A program made the position numbers and the translations under genes. A stretch of DNA of 64,000 nucleotides from assembly GCF_005938215.1 (NCBI RefSeq), contig NZ_VCPD01000003.1:124001-188000 (forward strand), read 5' to 3'. The notes below the pieces were generated by a model. It was given only the letters and a program-made list of their open reading frames with translations, was not told the DNA's origin and did not search any database. Source of the stretch: Ruegeria sediminis. GTDB lineage: Bacteria; Pseudomonadota; Alphaproteobacteria; Rhodobacterales; Rhodobacteraceae. Below, piece after piece: positions 28,430 through 37,344 of the stretch (its first letter is position 1; every line of letters starts with the position of its first letter).

Positions 28430-29221
28430 TCAGGCGGAATGCGCGCCCTCCGCCAGCCCTCTGACAAAGTCCAGAACCTCGGCCACCGGCTTGCCGGCGC
28501 CGATCTTGCCGACGATGGCCGAACCGACAACTGCGCCGTCGGCGACGCTCGCGATGGCGCGGGACTTCTCGGGCGAGTTGATGCCGAACCCCACGATCAC
28601 CGGCAAGTCGGTCACCGCCTTGATCCGCGCCACCTCCGGCGCGACGTCCACCGCCTGCGCCTCGGCGGCGCCGGTGATGCCGGTGATCGACACGTAATAG
28701 ACGAAGCCCGAGGTGTTCTGCATCACCCGCGGCAGCCGCTTGTCATCGGTGGTCGGTGTGGCCAGGCGGATGAAGTTCAGCCCGGCCTTCTGTGCCGGCA
28801 GACACAGTTCCTCGTCCTCTTCGGGCGGCAGGTCCACCACGATCAGCCCGTCGATCCCGGCGGCCCTGGCCTTGTCCAGGAACCGATCCACGCCGCAGCT
28901 GTAGATCGGGTTGTAATAGCCCATCAGCACGATGGGCGTGCTGTCATCCGTCTCGCGAAAGCTGCGGGCCAGTTCCAGCGTCCGGTCCAGCGTCATGCCG
29001 CCGTCCAGCGCCCGCTGCCCCGCCGCCTGGATCGTCGGCCCGTCCGCCATCGGATCGGTGAAGGGCAGGCCCAGTTCGATCACGTCGACCCCGGCCCCCG
29101 GCAGCCCCCGGACCACCTCCAGCGAGGTTTCATAGTCGGGATCCCCCGCCATGACGTAAGCGACAAAGGCTTTCTTTCCCTCGGCCTTCAGGGCGGCGAA
29201 CTTGGCGTCGATACGGGTCAT
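28430..29221 (-). CDS. trpA: Tryptophan synthase alpha chain
   Basis: A 263-residue TIM-barrel enzyme. The catalytic glutamate and aspartate lie in [21 protein letters not shown] near residues 49-60. The phosphate-binding glycines are in [16 protein letters not shown] and [13 protein letters not shown]. It releases indole from indole-glycerol phosphate for TrpB. The ATG at 29221 is chosen because AAGGA lies 6 bases upstream; the longer frame would start at a TTG. It is separated from trpB, against the common trpB-trpA pairing. Confidence 0.96.
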   Translation of the reverse strand: MTRIDAKFAALKAEGKKAFVAYVMAGDPDYETSLEVVRGLPGAGVDVIELGLPFTDPMADGPTIQAAGQRALDGGMTLDRTLELARSFRETDDSTPIVLMGYYNPIYSCGVDRFLDKARAAGIDGLIVVDLPPEEDEELCLPAQKAGLNFIRLATPTTDDKRLPRVMQNTSGFVYYVSITGITGAAEAQAVDVAPEVARIKAVTDLPVIVGFGINSPEKSRAIASVADGAVVGSAIVGKIGAGKPVAEVLDFVRGLAEGAHSA

Positions 29222-29300
29222 CGGATGTCCTTGCAATCGGGTTTCGGCCTGATGTGCAGAAACTCGGCCCGAAAATCAATCCCGCTGCGGACGGTGCGGC

Positions 29301-29786
29301 TCAGAAAGATCTGTGGAACCGCACCAGCGCCGTGTTCACGCCGGGATTGAATTCGTCGGTGCTGGCGTTGGAATGGTGGGTGACGGCAAAGGACAGGCGG
29401 TTGCCGCTGTCGAAGGCATAGCCGACCGCCAGCAGGCTGCGAATCTGGAAGCTGCCGCCAAGATCGTTCGCGGCGGTGCCGGCGTCGTAATAGCCCGGCA
29501 TGACGCTGATCTCGGTGAACCAGCGGTTGCTGAAATCGTAGATCCCGTAAAGGCCCAGCCCGACGTGGAAATCGCTGGCCGCGTCCACCGACGCCACCGC
29601 GCCCCAGCCGGCGCTGAAATGCGTGGCCTGGTGAAACGGCCTGTGCTGGTATTCCAGCGAGATGACGGCCTCGTCCTCGCCCTGGTCGTGCGAATAGTCG
29701 GCATAGCCCGCGCCGAAGATCACGGTTTGGGCCTGCGCGACCGAGGCGCCAGCCAGAATTGCGAGTGAAGCTAACAGGAATTTCAT
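29301..29786 (-). CDS. PagL-like lipid A 3-O-deacylase / acyloxyacyl hydrolase family protein
   Basis: A 161-residue exported protein with a clear signal peptide (MKFLLASLAILAGASVAQAQ). The mature part has an 8-stranded barrel look (aromatic-alternating strands, C-terminal ALVRFHRSF). The PagL active-site pattern H-x-S-N is in AVTHHSNASTDEFNPGVN near residue 134. The position where Pseudomonas PagL has its catalytic glutamate (14 residues after the histidine) is asparagine here, so activity is uncertain. PagL removes the 3-O acyl chain from lipid A in the outer membrane. Confidence 0.65.
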   Translation of the reverse strand: MKFLLASLAILAGASVAQAQTVIFGAGYADYSHDQGEDEAVISLEYQHRPFHQATHFSAGWGAVASVDAASDFHVGLGLYGIYDFSNRWFTEISVMPGYYDAGTAANDLGGSFQIRSLLAVGYAFDSGNRLSFAVTHHSNASTDEFNPGVNTALVRFHRSF

Positions 29787-29985
29787 CGTTACCTATCTTC
29801 CGTTGGTTCGGGTCGGAACATTAACTGGTTATCACGACGCGGGTTTTCAGTGTCAATGACCGCACATTCTTCTCACGAATGTGTTGCATGTCAAAAGGGA
29901 TGCGCCGCCGGCGCGCGGAATGCCAGCTTGCGCATCGCGCGCGACCTGCCTAGAAGCGGCGCTCGAATGGCATCAGGAGACCGTC

Positions 29986-31083
29986 ATGGGCATCAAAATG
30001 GGAATCGTGGGTCTGCCGAACGTGGGCAAATCGACCCTGTTCAACGCGCTGACCAAGACGGCTGCGGCGCAGGCGGCCAATTTCCCCTTCTGCACGATCG
30101 AACCCAACGTGGGCGACGTGGCGGTCCCCGATGCGCGTCTGCAGAAGCTGGCGGCGATCGCCAAGTCGCGCCAGGTCATTCCCACCCGCATGACCTTCGT
30201 GGACATCGCCGGCCTGGTGAAGGGCGCGTCCAAGGGCGAGGGGCTGGGCAACCAGTTCCTGGCCAACATCCGCGAAGTTGACGCCATCGCCCATGTCCTG
30301 CGCTGCTTCGAGGACGGCGACGTGACCCATGTCGAGGGCCGCGTCGACCCCGTCGCCGACGCCGAGACCATCGAGACCGAGCTGATGCTGGCCGATCTCG
30401 AAAGCATCGAAAAGCGCCGCGCCAACCTGGTGCGCAAGCTCAAGGGCAACGACAAGGAGGCGCAGCAGCAGGAGCGTCTGCTGGCCGCCGCGCAGGCGAT
30501 GCTGGAATCCGGCAACCCCGCCCGCATGGTCCAGGTCAGCGACGAGGACGCCCGCGCCTGGAAGATGCTGCAGCTGCTGACGACCAAGCCGGTTCTCTAT
30601 GTCTGCAACGTGGCCGAGGAAGACGCCGCCCAAGGCAACGAACATTCGGCGCGCGTGGCCGAGATGGCCGCCGCGCAGGGCAACGCCCACGTCATCATCA
30701 GCGCCCGCATCGAGGAAGAGATCAGCCTGCTCGACGCCGACGAGGCGCAGATGTTCCTGGAAGAAATGGGCCTCAGCGAACCCGGCCTCGACCGACTGAT
30801 CCGGGCGGGATACGACCTGCTCAAGCTGGAAACCTATTTCACCGTCGGCCCGAAAGAGGCGCGCGCCTGGACCATCCGCACCGGCACCGCAGCGCCGCAG
30901 GCGGCGGGCGTGATCCACGGCGATTTCGAAAAGGGCTTCATCCGCGCCGAAACCATCGCCTATCACGACTTCGTCGCGTGCAACGGCGAACAGGGCGCCA
31001 AGGAAGCCGGCAAGATGCGGTCCGAAGGCAAGAGCTACGTCGTCAAGGACGGCGACGTGATGCACTTCCTCTTCAACACCTGA
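29986..31083 (+). CDS. ychF: Redox-regulated ATPase YchF (OBG family)
   Basis: A 365-residue P-loop NTPase. G1 is [14 protein letters not shown] near residue 8; switch and G3 are [23 protein letters not shown]. In place of NKxD it has the YchF-specific NVAEED motif, which shifts specificity to ATP. A coiled-coil helical insert lies at about residues 135-190 and a TGS domain forms the C-terminus. It binds ribosomes and is linked to oxidative stress. The ATG at 29986 has AGGAG 6 bases upstream and gives the standard start. Confidence 0.96.
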   Translation: MGIKMGIVGLPNVGKSTLFNALTKTAAAQAANFPFCTIEPNVGDVAVPDARLQKLAAIAKSRQVIPTRMTFVDIAGLVKGASKGEGLGNQFLANIREVDAIAHVLRCFEDGDVTHVEGRVDPVADAETIETELMLADLESIEKRRANLVRKLKGNDKEAQQQERLLAAAQAMLESGNPARMVQVSDEDARAWKMLQLLTTKPVLYVCNVAEEDAAQGNEHSARVAEMAAAQGNAHVIISARIEEEISLLDADEAQMFLEEMGLSEPGLDRLIRAGYDLLKLETYFTVGPKEARAWTIRTGTAAPQAAGVIHGDFEKGFIRAETIAYHDFVACNGEQGAKEAGKMRSEGKSYVVKDGDVMHFLFNT

Positions 31084-31089
31084 CCGCTC

Positions 31090-31341
31090 TCAGCGCCGGC
31101 CCGACTCGAAGTTGCGCTCGACCGGTCCGCCGTATTCGATCCTGGTGCGCTTGCTGTAGGAACGCCCGCCCTGGCGCTCGGGGTCATGCGGCCAGTTGGA
31201 CCAGTAGGGATTGTCGTCGGTCTTGGTCGCGGCGGCAGGTTCCTTGGCCGGTTACCCGGCCGCGCTTTCATCGGCGGCGGCGATCTGGGGCAGGCTCAGG
31301 AACGCGGCGGCCAGGATTGCGGGTGGTACAAATCGAAACAT
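31090..31341 (-). pseudogene. Small exported protein gene interrupted by an in-frame stop
   Basis: From an ATG at 31341 with AGGAG and AAAGAG sequences upstream, the reverse strand encodes a clean signal peptide (VPPAILAAAFLSLPQIAAADE). A TAA follows at codon 30 (31252-31254). The same frame then continues for 53 more codons (PAKEPAAATKTDDNPYWSNW, then PHDPERQGGRSYSKRTRIEYG, ending VERNFESGRR) to a TGA at 31090-31092. The part after the stop has ordinary codon choice and composition, with no sign of long decay. A single base change (for example CAA, GAA or AAA to TAA) explains it. It is either a fresh pseudogene, a sequencing error, or read-through. Function unknown; an 83-residue periplasmic protein would result. 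Confidence 0.6.
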
Positions 31342-31542
31342 CGCTCTTTCCGCTCCTGTACAAGTCGGAGGATTCCGGCCCCGGACAGGACCGCCGCCAG
31401 CCTCGCCGCATTCCCGCGGCCTGGCAAATGAACTTGCATCACCGCTGGGTGATCGGCGTTTGGCACGGCTTTTTCGGGGGCTTCCGCAGGCGCCGCGGCA
31501 CGCTATGCTAGCGCATCGGAACCCCTGCGCCGAGGCCTCCAA

Positions 31543-32424
31543 GTGTTTGAAATCCGTGACCTTCAACTGCTGAACGCCCTGGCGCGCCACCGCCATTTCG
31601 CCAAGGCCGCCGAGGAATGCGGCATCTCGCAACCCGCCTTTTCCATGCGGATCCGCAACCTGGAAGACCGCTTGGGCGTGTCCATCGTCCGCCGCGCCAA
31701 CCGCTTCCAGGGCCTGACCGAAGAGGGCGAAATGATCGTCCGCCGCGCCCGCCGCATCCTCGACGACACCAAGGCGCTGGAACAGGAAGTCTTGGCCTCG
31801 CGCGGCGAAATCTCGGGCACGCTGATCCTGGGCGTTATCCCCACCGCCGTAGCCTTTACCGGCCGCCTGATCAAAAGACTGCAGGCCGCCCATCCCCGCA
31901 TCCTGAGCCGCATCGAAACGATGTCGGCCACCGCGATCCAGCACCGGCTCGACGAGGGCAGCATCGATGCGGGCGTGACCTACGGCGACAGCATCGGCAC
32001 CGACCTGCGCCATGTCCATCCGCTCTACGAGGAAACCTATGTGCTGCTGGTTCCCGAACACATGACCGAGGAAACCGGCCCGATACCTTGGGCGCGGGTC
32101 GCCGAATTCCCCATCAGCCTGCTGGAACCGCAGATGCAGAACCGGCGCATATTGGACCGGATTTTTGCGGAATTGGGGCTACATCCCGACGTAGTGGCCG
32201 AAACCAGCGGGTTCACCGCCTCGATGGTCATGGCCTGCGAAGGGCTTGCGGCGACGGTCGTGCCGCGTGTTCTGATGCGGGCGCTGGGCAATCTGGATGG
32301 GACGCGGGTGCTGCCTTTGACGGATCCCGAAGTCAGCAAGCCAATCTGCCTGGCGACCCTGACACGCGACCCGGAACTGCCGACGATCGACGCCTTGCGC
32401 CGGGTGGTGACGTCTTTGCGGTGA
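31543..32424 (+). CDS. LysR-family transcriptional regulator next to the formate dehydrogenase genes
   Basis: A 293-residue LysR-type regulator. The N-terminal winged helix-turn-helix reads LQLLNALARHRHFAKAAEECGISQPAFSMRIRNLEDRLGV, followed by the linker helix and a periplasmic-binding-protein-like effector domain from about residue 90. It starts at GTG 31543. It is in the same direction as, and 86 bases upstream of, the fused fdsGB gene, so it probably regulates that operon, perhaps in response to formate. LysR genes often act on a divergent target; here the target is downstream instead. Confidence 0.85.
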   Translation: MFEIRDLQLLNALARHRHFAKAAEECGISQPAFSMRIRNLEDRLGVSIVRRANRFQGLTEEGEMIVRRARRILDDTKALEQEVLASRGEISGTLILGVIPTAVAFTGRLIKRLQAAHPRILSRIETMSATAIQHRLDEGSIDAGVTYGDSIGTDLRHVHPLYEETYVLLVPEHMTEETGPIPWARVAEFPISLLEPQMQNRRILDRIFAELGLHPDVVAETSGFTASMVMACEGLAATVVPRVLMRALGNLDGTRVLPLTDPEVSKPICLATLTRDPELPTIDALRRVVTSLR

Positions 32425-32510
32425 TAAACAGTCGTTATCGTGCGATTGGATTTTGCGATTTGACGATATGGTCCGCTGATGAAAGACGGAAGCCTCAAGC
32501 GGAGGGCATC

Positions 32511-34214
32511 ATGGCACCATTGGACACCAAGCCATCGGACGACCGGAAGGGCGTCTGGAAGTCAGGTAAAGGCAAGGGGCGTCGCACGCCCAAGGGGCGG
32601 CAATTCACCGACGAGGCGCTGGCCGAAGTGCAGCGCCTGTTGGGCGACCGTCCGCGCCGCCGCGACCTGTTGATCGAATTCCTGCATCTGATCCAGGATG
32701 CCCATGGCCACCTGTCCGCCGAACACATCTGCGCGCTGGCCGCCGAGATGAAGGTCGGTCAGGCCGAGGTCTACGAAACCGCAACCTTCTATGCCCATTT
32801 CGACGTGGTGAAAGAGGACGAGGTGCCGCCGCCCGCGCTGACCATCCGCGTCTGCGATTCGCTCAGCTGCGAGATGGCCGGCGCCCAGCAACTGAAGAAG
32901 GCGCTGGAAGACGGCCTTGATCCCGCCAAGGTCCGCGTGCTGCGCGCGCCCTGCATGGGCCGTTGCGACACTGCCCCGGTGCTGGAAATCGGGCACAACC
33001 ATATCGACCATGCCACCCCGGAAAAGGTGCAGGCCGCCATCGCGGCGGGCGACACACACGCCCATCTCCCCGATTACGAGACCTTCGCCAGCTATGCCGC
33101 AGACGGCGGCTACGAGACGCTGAGATCCCTCCGCCAGAGCGGCGAATGGGAAGAGGTTCAGGAAAAGATCCTCGCATCGGGCCTGCGCGGGCTTGGCGGC
33201 GCCGGGTTCCCGTCGGGCAGGAAATGGGGCTTCGTCCGCATGAACGAGGGGCCGCGCTACCTTGCCGTGAACGGCGACGAGGGCGAGCCGGGCACCTTCA
33301 AGGACCGCTACTACCTTGAACGCACGCCGCATGTCTTTCTCGAAGGCATGCTGATCGCCGCCTGGGCGGTCGAAGCCGAGACCTGCTTCATCTACATGCG
33401 CGACGAATACCCGGCGGTGCTGGAAATTCTTGCAGCCGAGATCGCGGCGCTGGAAAAGGCCGGGATCGTCGAGCCGGGATATATCGACCTGCGCCGCGGC
33501 GCGGGCGCATATATCTGCGGCGAAGAAAGCGCGATGATCGAGTCGATCGAAGGCAAGCGCGGCCTGCCGCGCCACCGCCCGCCCTTCGTGGCGCAGGTGG
33601 GGGTCTTTGGCCGCCCGACCTTGGTGCACAACGTGGAAACCCTCTACTGGGTCTCAAAGATCTGCCGGGAAGGCCCGGAGATCCTCAATTCGGTCGAAAA
33701 GAATGGTCGCAAGGGCCTGCGCAGCTACTCGGTCTCGGGCCGGGTCGCCAAGCCGGGCGTCTACCTGCTGCCTGCGGGATCGACCATTCTTGATGTGATT
33801 GATGCGGCCGGGGGCATGGCCGAGGGCCATGCGTTCAAGGCGTATCAACCGGGCGGGCCGTCGTCAGGTCTTCTCCCCTCCAGTATAGACGACGTCCCGC
33901 TCGACTTTGACACGCTGCAACCGCTGGGCACCTTCATCGGGTCCGCCGCGGTCGTGGTATTGTCGGATCAGGACACGGCGCGCGGCGCGGCGCTGAACAT
34001 GCTGCGGTTCTTCGAGGACGAAAGCTGCGGCCAGTGCACGCCCTGCCGGGCCGGCTGCGAAAAGGCCGTCAAGCTGATGGAGGCCGACCGCTGGGATACC
34101 GACCTGCTCGAGGACCTGTGCCAGGTGATGGCCGATGCCTCGATCTGCGGACTGGGGCAGGCGGCGCCGAACCCGATCCGGCTGGTGATGAAACACTTCT
34201 CGGAGGAAATCTAA
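32511..34214 (+). CDS. fdsB: Fused formate dehydrogenase gamma-beta subunit (FdsG-FdsB)
   Basis: A 567-residue fusion. Residues 1-180 are the NuoE-like thioredoxin-fold gamma subunit with a [2Fe-2S] site (CDSLSCEMAG near 113, RAPCMGRCDTAP near 146). The rest is the NuoF-like beta subunit: FMN/NAD-binding GLRGLGGAGFPSGRKWGF, AVNGDEGEPGTFKDR, a SLBB domain, and a C-terminal [4Fe-4S] site (ESCGQCTPCRAGC near 503 with SICGLGQ near 543). It is the diaphorase half of a cytosolic NAD-dependent formate dehydrogenase. GGAGG lies 7 bases before the ATG at 32511. The stop is directly followed by the TTG of the next small ORF. Confidence 0.92.
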   Translation: MAPLDTKPSDDRKGVWKSGKGKGRRTPKGRQFTDEALAEVQRLLGDRPRRRDLLIEFLHLIQDAHGHLSAEHICALAAEMKVGQAEVYETATFYAHFDVVKEDEVPPPALTIRVCDSLSCEMAGAQQLKKALEDGLDPAKVRVLRAPCMGRCDTAPVLEIGHNHIDHATPEKVQAAIAAGDTHAHLPDYETFASYAADGGYETLRSLRQSGEWEEVQEKILASGLRGLGGAGFPSGRKWGFVRMNEGPRYLAVNGDEGEPGTFKDRYYLERTPHVFLEGMLIAAWAVEAETCFIYMRDEYPAVLEILAAEIAALEKAGIVEPGYIDLRRGAGAYICGEESAMIESIEGKRGLPRHRPPFVAQVGVFGRPTLVHNVETLYWVSKICREGPEILNSVEKNGRKGLRSYSVSGRVAKPGVYLLPAGSTILDVIDAAGGMAEGHAFKAYQPGGPSSGLLPSSIDDVPLDFDTLQPLGTFIGSAAVVVLSDQDTARGAALNMLRFFEDESCGQCTPCRAGCEKAVKLMEADRWDTDLLEDLCQVMADASICGLGQAAPNPIRLVMKHFSEEI

Positions 34215-34451
34215 TTGGCGCTTGTAACCCAGTTTGAGCGGGACGAGCGCGAATTTCGATCGCTCCATCCCACCCAAGTCGTATGCAAGTATCTGGTTTC
34301 CGAGAGCGGCGGAAAAAAGGTTCTACAACTCAACACCTACGGGTCGGCTGAAAGAGATATGCCTGATAAACTAAGCCAGACCCTGCAATTCGACGAAAAC
34401 TCCGCACGCCAGCTTCTGGCAATCCTGAATAAGGAATTCGGAAATGCTTGA
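34215..34451 (+). CDS. Small protein of unknown function inside the formate dehydrogenase operon
   Basis: A 78-residue protein from a TTG that touches the fdsB stop; GGAGG sits 8 bases upstream, inside fdsB. Its last 8 bases overlap fdsA, so all three genes are likely coupled. The protein is soluble and charged, with beta-like KYLVSESGGKKVLQLNTYG and a helical end (ENSARQLLAILNKEFG). I do not recognise a family with certainty. It does not look like FdsD, the small subunit expected in this operon type. Its codons (GTA, CTA, AGA, AAA) are richer in A/T than those of its neighbours, which hints at a separate origin. Confidence 0.7.
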   Translation: MALVTQFERDEREFRSLHPTQVVCKYLVSESGGKKVLQLNTYGSAERDMPDKLSQTLQFDENSARQLLAILNKEFGNA

Positions 34452-37224
34452 CGCAAGCGAAACCAAGACTGTCACCTTCAGCCTGAACGGCGAAGAGGTC
34501 ACCGTGCCCGAGGGCTGGACCATTTGGGAGGCGGCCAACGGGCGTGGTCTGGTGATCCCGCATCTCTGCCACAAGCCCGAGCCGGGTTATCGCCCCGACG
34601 GCAACTGCCGCGCCTGCATGGTCGAGGTGGAGGGCGAGCGCACGCTGGTCGCCTCGTGCATCCGTCCGGTGGCCGAAGGGATGAAGGTCAAGACCGATAC
34701 CGACCGGGCCGAGAAATCCCGCGCCATGGTGATGGAACTGCTGGTGGCGGATCAGCCCGAGGTGGCCCACGACTCCTCTTCGCATTTCTGGGACATGGCC
34801 CGGCTGAACGATGTCTCGACAAGCCGCTTCCCGGCCAGGGAGGCCGAGAGCGTTCCGCTGCTCGACGCGTCCCACGTTGCGATGCGCGTAAACCTCGATG
34901 CCTGCATCAACTGCAACCTCTGCGTCCGCGCCTGCCGCGATGTTCAGGTCAATGACGTGATCGGCATGTCCTATCGCGGGCATCTGGCCAAGGTGACCTT
35001 CGACCAGGACGACCCGATGGGCGCCTCGACCTGCGTCGCCTGCGGCGAATGCGTTCAGGCCTGCCCGACCGGCGCCCTGATGCCCGCGACGGTGCTGGAC
35101 GAGAGCCAGGCCGGCGACAGCAAGGATTTCGACCGCGAGGTCGAAAGCGTCTGCCCGTTCTGCGGCGTCGGCTGCCAGTTGTCCTTCAAGATCAAGGACA
35201 ACAAGATCAAGTACGTGACCGGCGTCGATGGCCCGGCCAACGAAAACCGCCTGTGCGTCAAGGGCCGCTTCGGGTTCGACTATATCGACCACCCGCATCG
35301 CCTGACCAAGCCGCTGATCCGCAAGGAGGGCGCGCCCAAGGGGCTGAACGTCGATCCGGGCAACGTGCACACCCACTTCCGCGAGGCGAGCTGGGAAGAA
35401 GCATTGGATTTCGCCGCCAAGGGTCTGGCCGATCTGCGCGCCCGAAAGGGAACCTATGTCGCGGGCTTCGGCTCGGCCAAGTGCTCGAACGAAGAAGCCT
35501 ATCTGTTCCAGAAGCTTATCCGTCAGGGCTTTGGTCACAACAACGTCGACCATTGCACCCGGCTGTGCCATGCCTCCTCGGTTTCGGCCCTGATCGAAAA
35601 CGTGGGCTCGGGCGCGGTGACAGCGACCTTCAACGAGATCGAGAACGCGGATGTGGCCATCGTCATCGGCTGCAACCCGATCGAAAACCATCCCGTCGCG
35701 GCGACCTATTTCAAGCAGTTCGCCAAGCGCGGCGGCAAGCTGATCGTCTGCGATCCGCGCGGTGTCGGTCTGGGCAAGTTCGCCAGCCACCGCCTGCTGT
35801 TCAAACCCGGCGGCGACGTGTCGATGCTGAACGCGATGATGAATGTCATCGTCACCGAAGAGCTGTACGACGCCGAGTACATCGCGCAGTTCACCGAGAA
35901 CTGGGAAGAGATGAAGGCGCATCTGGCCGAGTACACGCCCGAGAAGATGGCGCCGATCTGCGGCATCGAACCCGAGGTTCTGCGCGACGCGGCCCGTACC
36001 TTCGCCAAGGGCAAGGCCGGGATGATCTTTTGGGGCATGGGCGTCAGCCAGCATATCCACGGCACCGACAACTCGCGCTGCCTGATCTCGCTGGCGCTGA
36101 TGACCGGCAATGTCGGCAAGCCCGGCGCCGGCCTGCACCCGCTGCGCGGGCAGAACAACGTGCAGGGCGCCTCTGACGCGGGCCTGATCCCGATGTTCCT
36201 GCCGGACTACCAGTCGGTGACCGACGATGGCGTGCGGTCGGCCTTCACCTCGGTGTGGAACAGCCCGGACTTCTCGAACCAGAAGGGCCTGACCGTTGTC
36301 GAGATCATGGAAGCGATCCATGCCGGCGACATCAAGGGCATGTATATCCTGGGCGAGAACCCGGCGATGTCCGACCCGGACGTGGACCATGCCCGCGCCG
36401 CGCTGGCGATGCTGGATCACCTGGTGGTGCAGGACATTTTCCTGACCGAGACGGCAAACTATGCCGACGTCATTCTGCCAGCTTCGGCCTGGGCGGAAAA
36501 GACCGGCACAGTGACCAATACCAACCGCCAGGTGCAGATGGGCCGTCCCGCGGTCACGCCTCCGGGCGAGGCGAGGGAGGATTGGTGGATCGAGGTGGAA
36601 CTGGCCAAGAGGCTCGGCCTCGACTGGTCCTACACCCACCCGAAGGAGGTGTTCGCCGAGATGAAGCTCAACATGGGCTCGCTCGACAACATCACCTGGG
36701 AACGTCTGGAATCCGAGGCGGTGACCTATCCGTCGCTCTCGCCCGAGGATCCGGGGCAGGCGATCGTGTTCGGCGACGGCTTCCCGCGCGCCAGCAAGCG
36801 CGCCCGCTTCACACCGGCCAAGATCATCGATCCCGACGAGCGGCCCGATACGGAATATCCCTTCGTCCTGATCACCGGCCGCCAGTTGGAGCATTGGCAC
36901 ACCGGCTCGATGACCCGCCGTTCGAATGTTCTGGACGCGGTCGAGCCCGAGGCGAACTGTTCGATGAACCCCGCCACGCTGCGCCGCATGGGGGTCGAGC
37001 CGGGCGACATGATCAAGCTGACCACGCGCCGCGGCTCGGTCGATGTCATGGTCCGCGCCGACCGGGCCATTGCCGAGGACAACGTGTTCCTGCCCTTCGC
37101 CTATGTAGAGGCGGCGGCGAACATCCTGACCAACTCGGCGCTGGATCCTTTCGGCAAGATCCCCGAGTTCAAATACGCGGCAGTTCGGGTCGAAAAGGCC
37201 GGCGAGGCGATCGCTGCGGAGTAA
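34444..37224 (+). CDS. fdsA: Formate dehydrogenase alpha subunit (molybdopterin, FdsA type)
   Basis: A 926-residue catalytic subunit. In order: an N-terminal [2Fe-2S] domain (PHLCHKPEPGYRPDGNCRACM), a His/Cys ligand stretch, two ferredoxin [4Fe-4S] motifs (CINCNLCVRAC near 154, CVACGECVQAC near 197), then the molybdopterin domain with its own [4Fe-4S] site (CPFCGVGC near 237). The molybdenum ligand is a cysteine in CTRLCHASS near residue 375, not selenocysteine. The C-terminal molydopterin-binding domain has ITGRQLEHWHTGSMTRRS. It oxidises formate to CO2 in the cytosol and feeds NADH formation through FdsGB. A terminator follows, and no fdsC/fdhD or fdsD gene is visible. Confidence 0.94.
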   Translation: MLDASETKTVTFSLNGEEVTVPEGWTIWEAANGRGLVIPHLCHKPEPGYRPDGNCRACMVEVEGERTLVASCIRPVAEGMKVKTDTDRAEKSRAMVMELLVADQPEVAHDSSSHFWDMARLNDVSTSRFPAREAESVPLLDASHVAMRVNLDACINCNLCVRACRDVQVNDVIGMSYRGHLAKVTFDQDDPMGASTCVACGECVQACPTGALMPATVLDESQAGDSKDFDREVESVCPFCGVGCQLSFKIKDNKIKYVTGVDGPANENRLCVKGRFGFDYIDHPHRLTKPLIRKEGAPKGLNVDPGNVHTHFREASWEEALDFAAKGLADLRARKGTYVAGFGSAKCSNEEAYLFQKLIRQGFGHNNVDHCTRLCHASSVSALIENVGSGAVTATFNEIENADVAIVIGCNPIENHPVAATYFKQFAKRGGKLIVCDPRGVGLGKFASHRLLFKPGGDVSMLNAMMNVIVTEELYDAEYIAQFTENWEEMKAHLAEYTPEKMAPICGIEPEVLRDAARTFAKGKAGMIFWGMGVSQHIHGTDNSRCLISLALMTGNVGKPGAGLHPLRGQNNVQGASDAGLIPMFLPDYQSVTDDGVRSAFTSVWNSPDFSNQKGLTVVEIMEAIHAGDIKGMYILGENPAMSDPDVDHARAALAMLDHLVVQDIFLTETANYADVILPASAWAEKTGTVTNTNRQVQMGRPAVTPPGEAREDWWIEVELAKRLGLDWSYTHPKEVFAEMKLNMGSLDNITWERLESEAVTYPSLSPEDPGQAIVFGDGFPRASKRARFTPAKIIDPDERPDTEYPFVLITGRQLEHWHTGSMTRRSNVLDAVEPEANCSMNPATLRRMGVEPGDMIKLTTRRGSVDVMVRADRAIAEDNVFLPFAYVEAAANILTNSALDPFGKIPEFKYAAVRVEKAGEAIAAE

Positions 37225-37247
37225 GCGACGGACTATGGACGTTCAAG

Positions 37248-37272
37248 GCGGCTCCTTCGGGGGCCGCTTTTT
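37248..37272 (+). terminator. Intrinsic terminator of the formate dehydrogenase operon
   Basis: GCGGCTCC and GGGGCCGC form an 8-base-pair stem (one G-T pair) closed by a TTCG tetraloop, followed by five Ts. It lies 23 bases after the fdsA stop. Confidence 0.92.
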
Positions 37273-37344
37273 CTTTGCCGATAGGGCTGGACTTGCAGGG
37301 CAGGACGGGCACTCTGACCTTCAGTCAAAAGGGAGGGAACACAG

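Noticed and set aside
35550..35590. Possible selenocysteine site in the formate dehydrogenase
   Set aside because: The molybdenum-ligand codon in CTRLCHASS is TGC, not TGA, so no selenocysteine insertion is needed.
34330..36900. 856-residue open frame on the minus strand opposite fdsA
   Set aside because: It lies wholly antisense to a clear molybdopterin enzyme, has histidine/arginine/aspartate-rich composition typical of high-GC reverse frames, and no recognisable domain.
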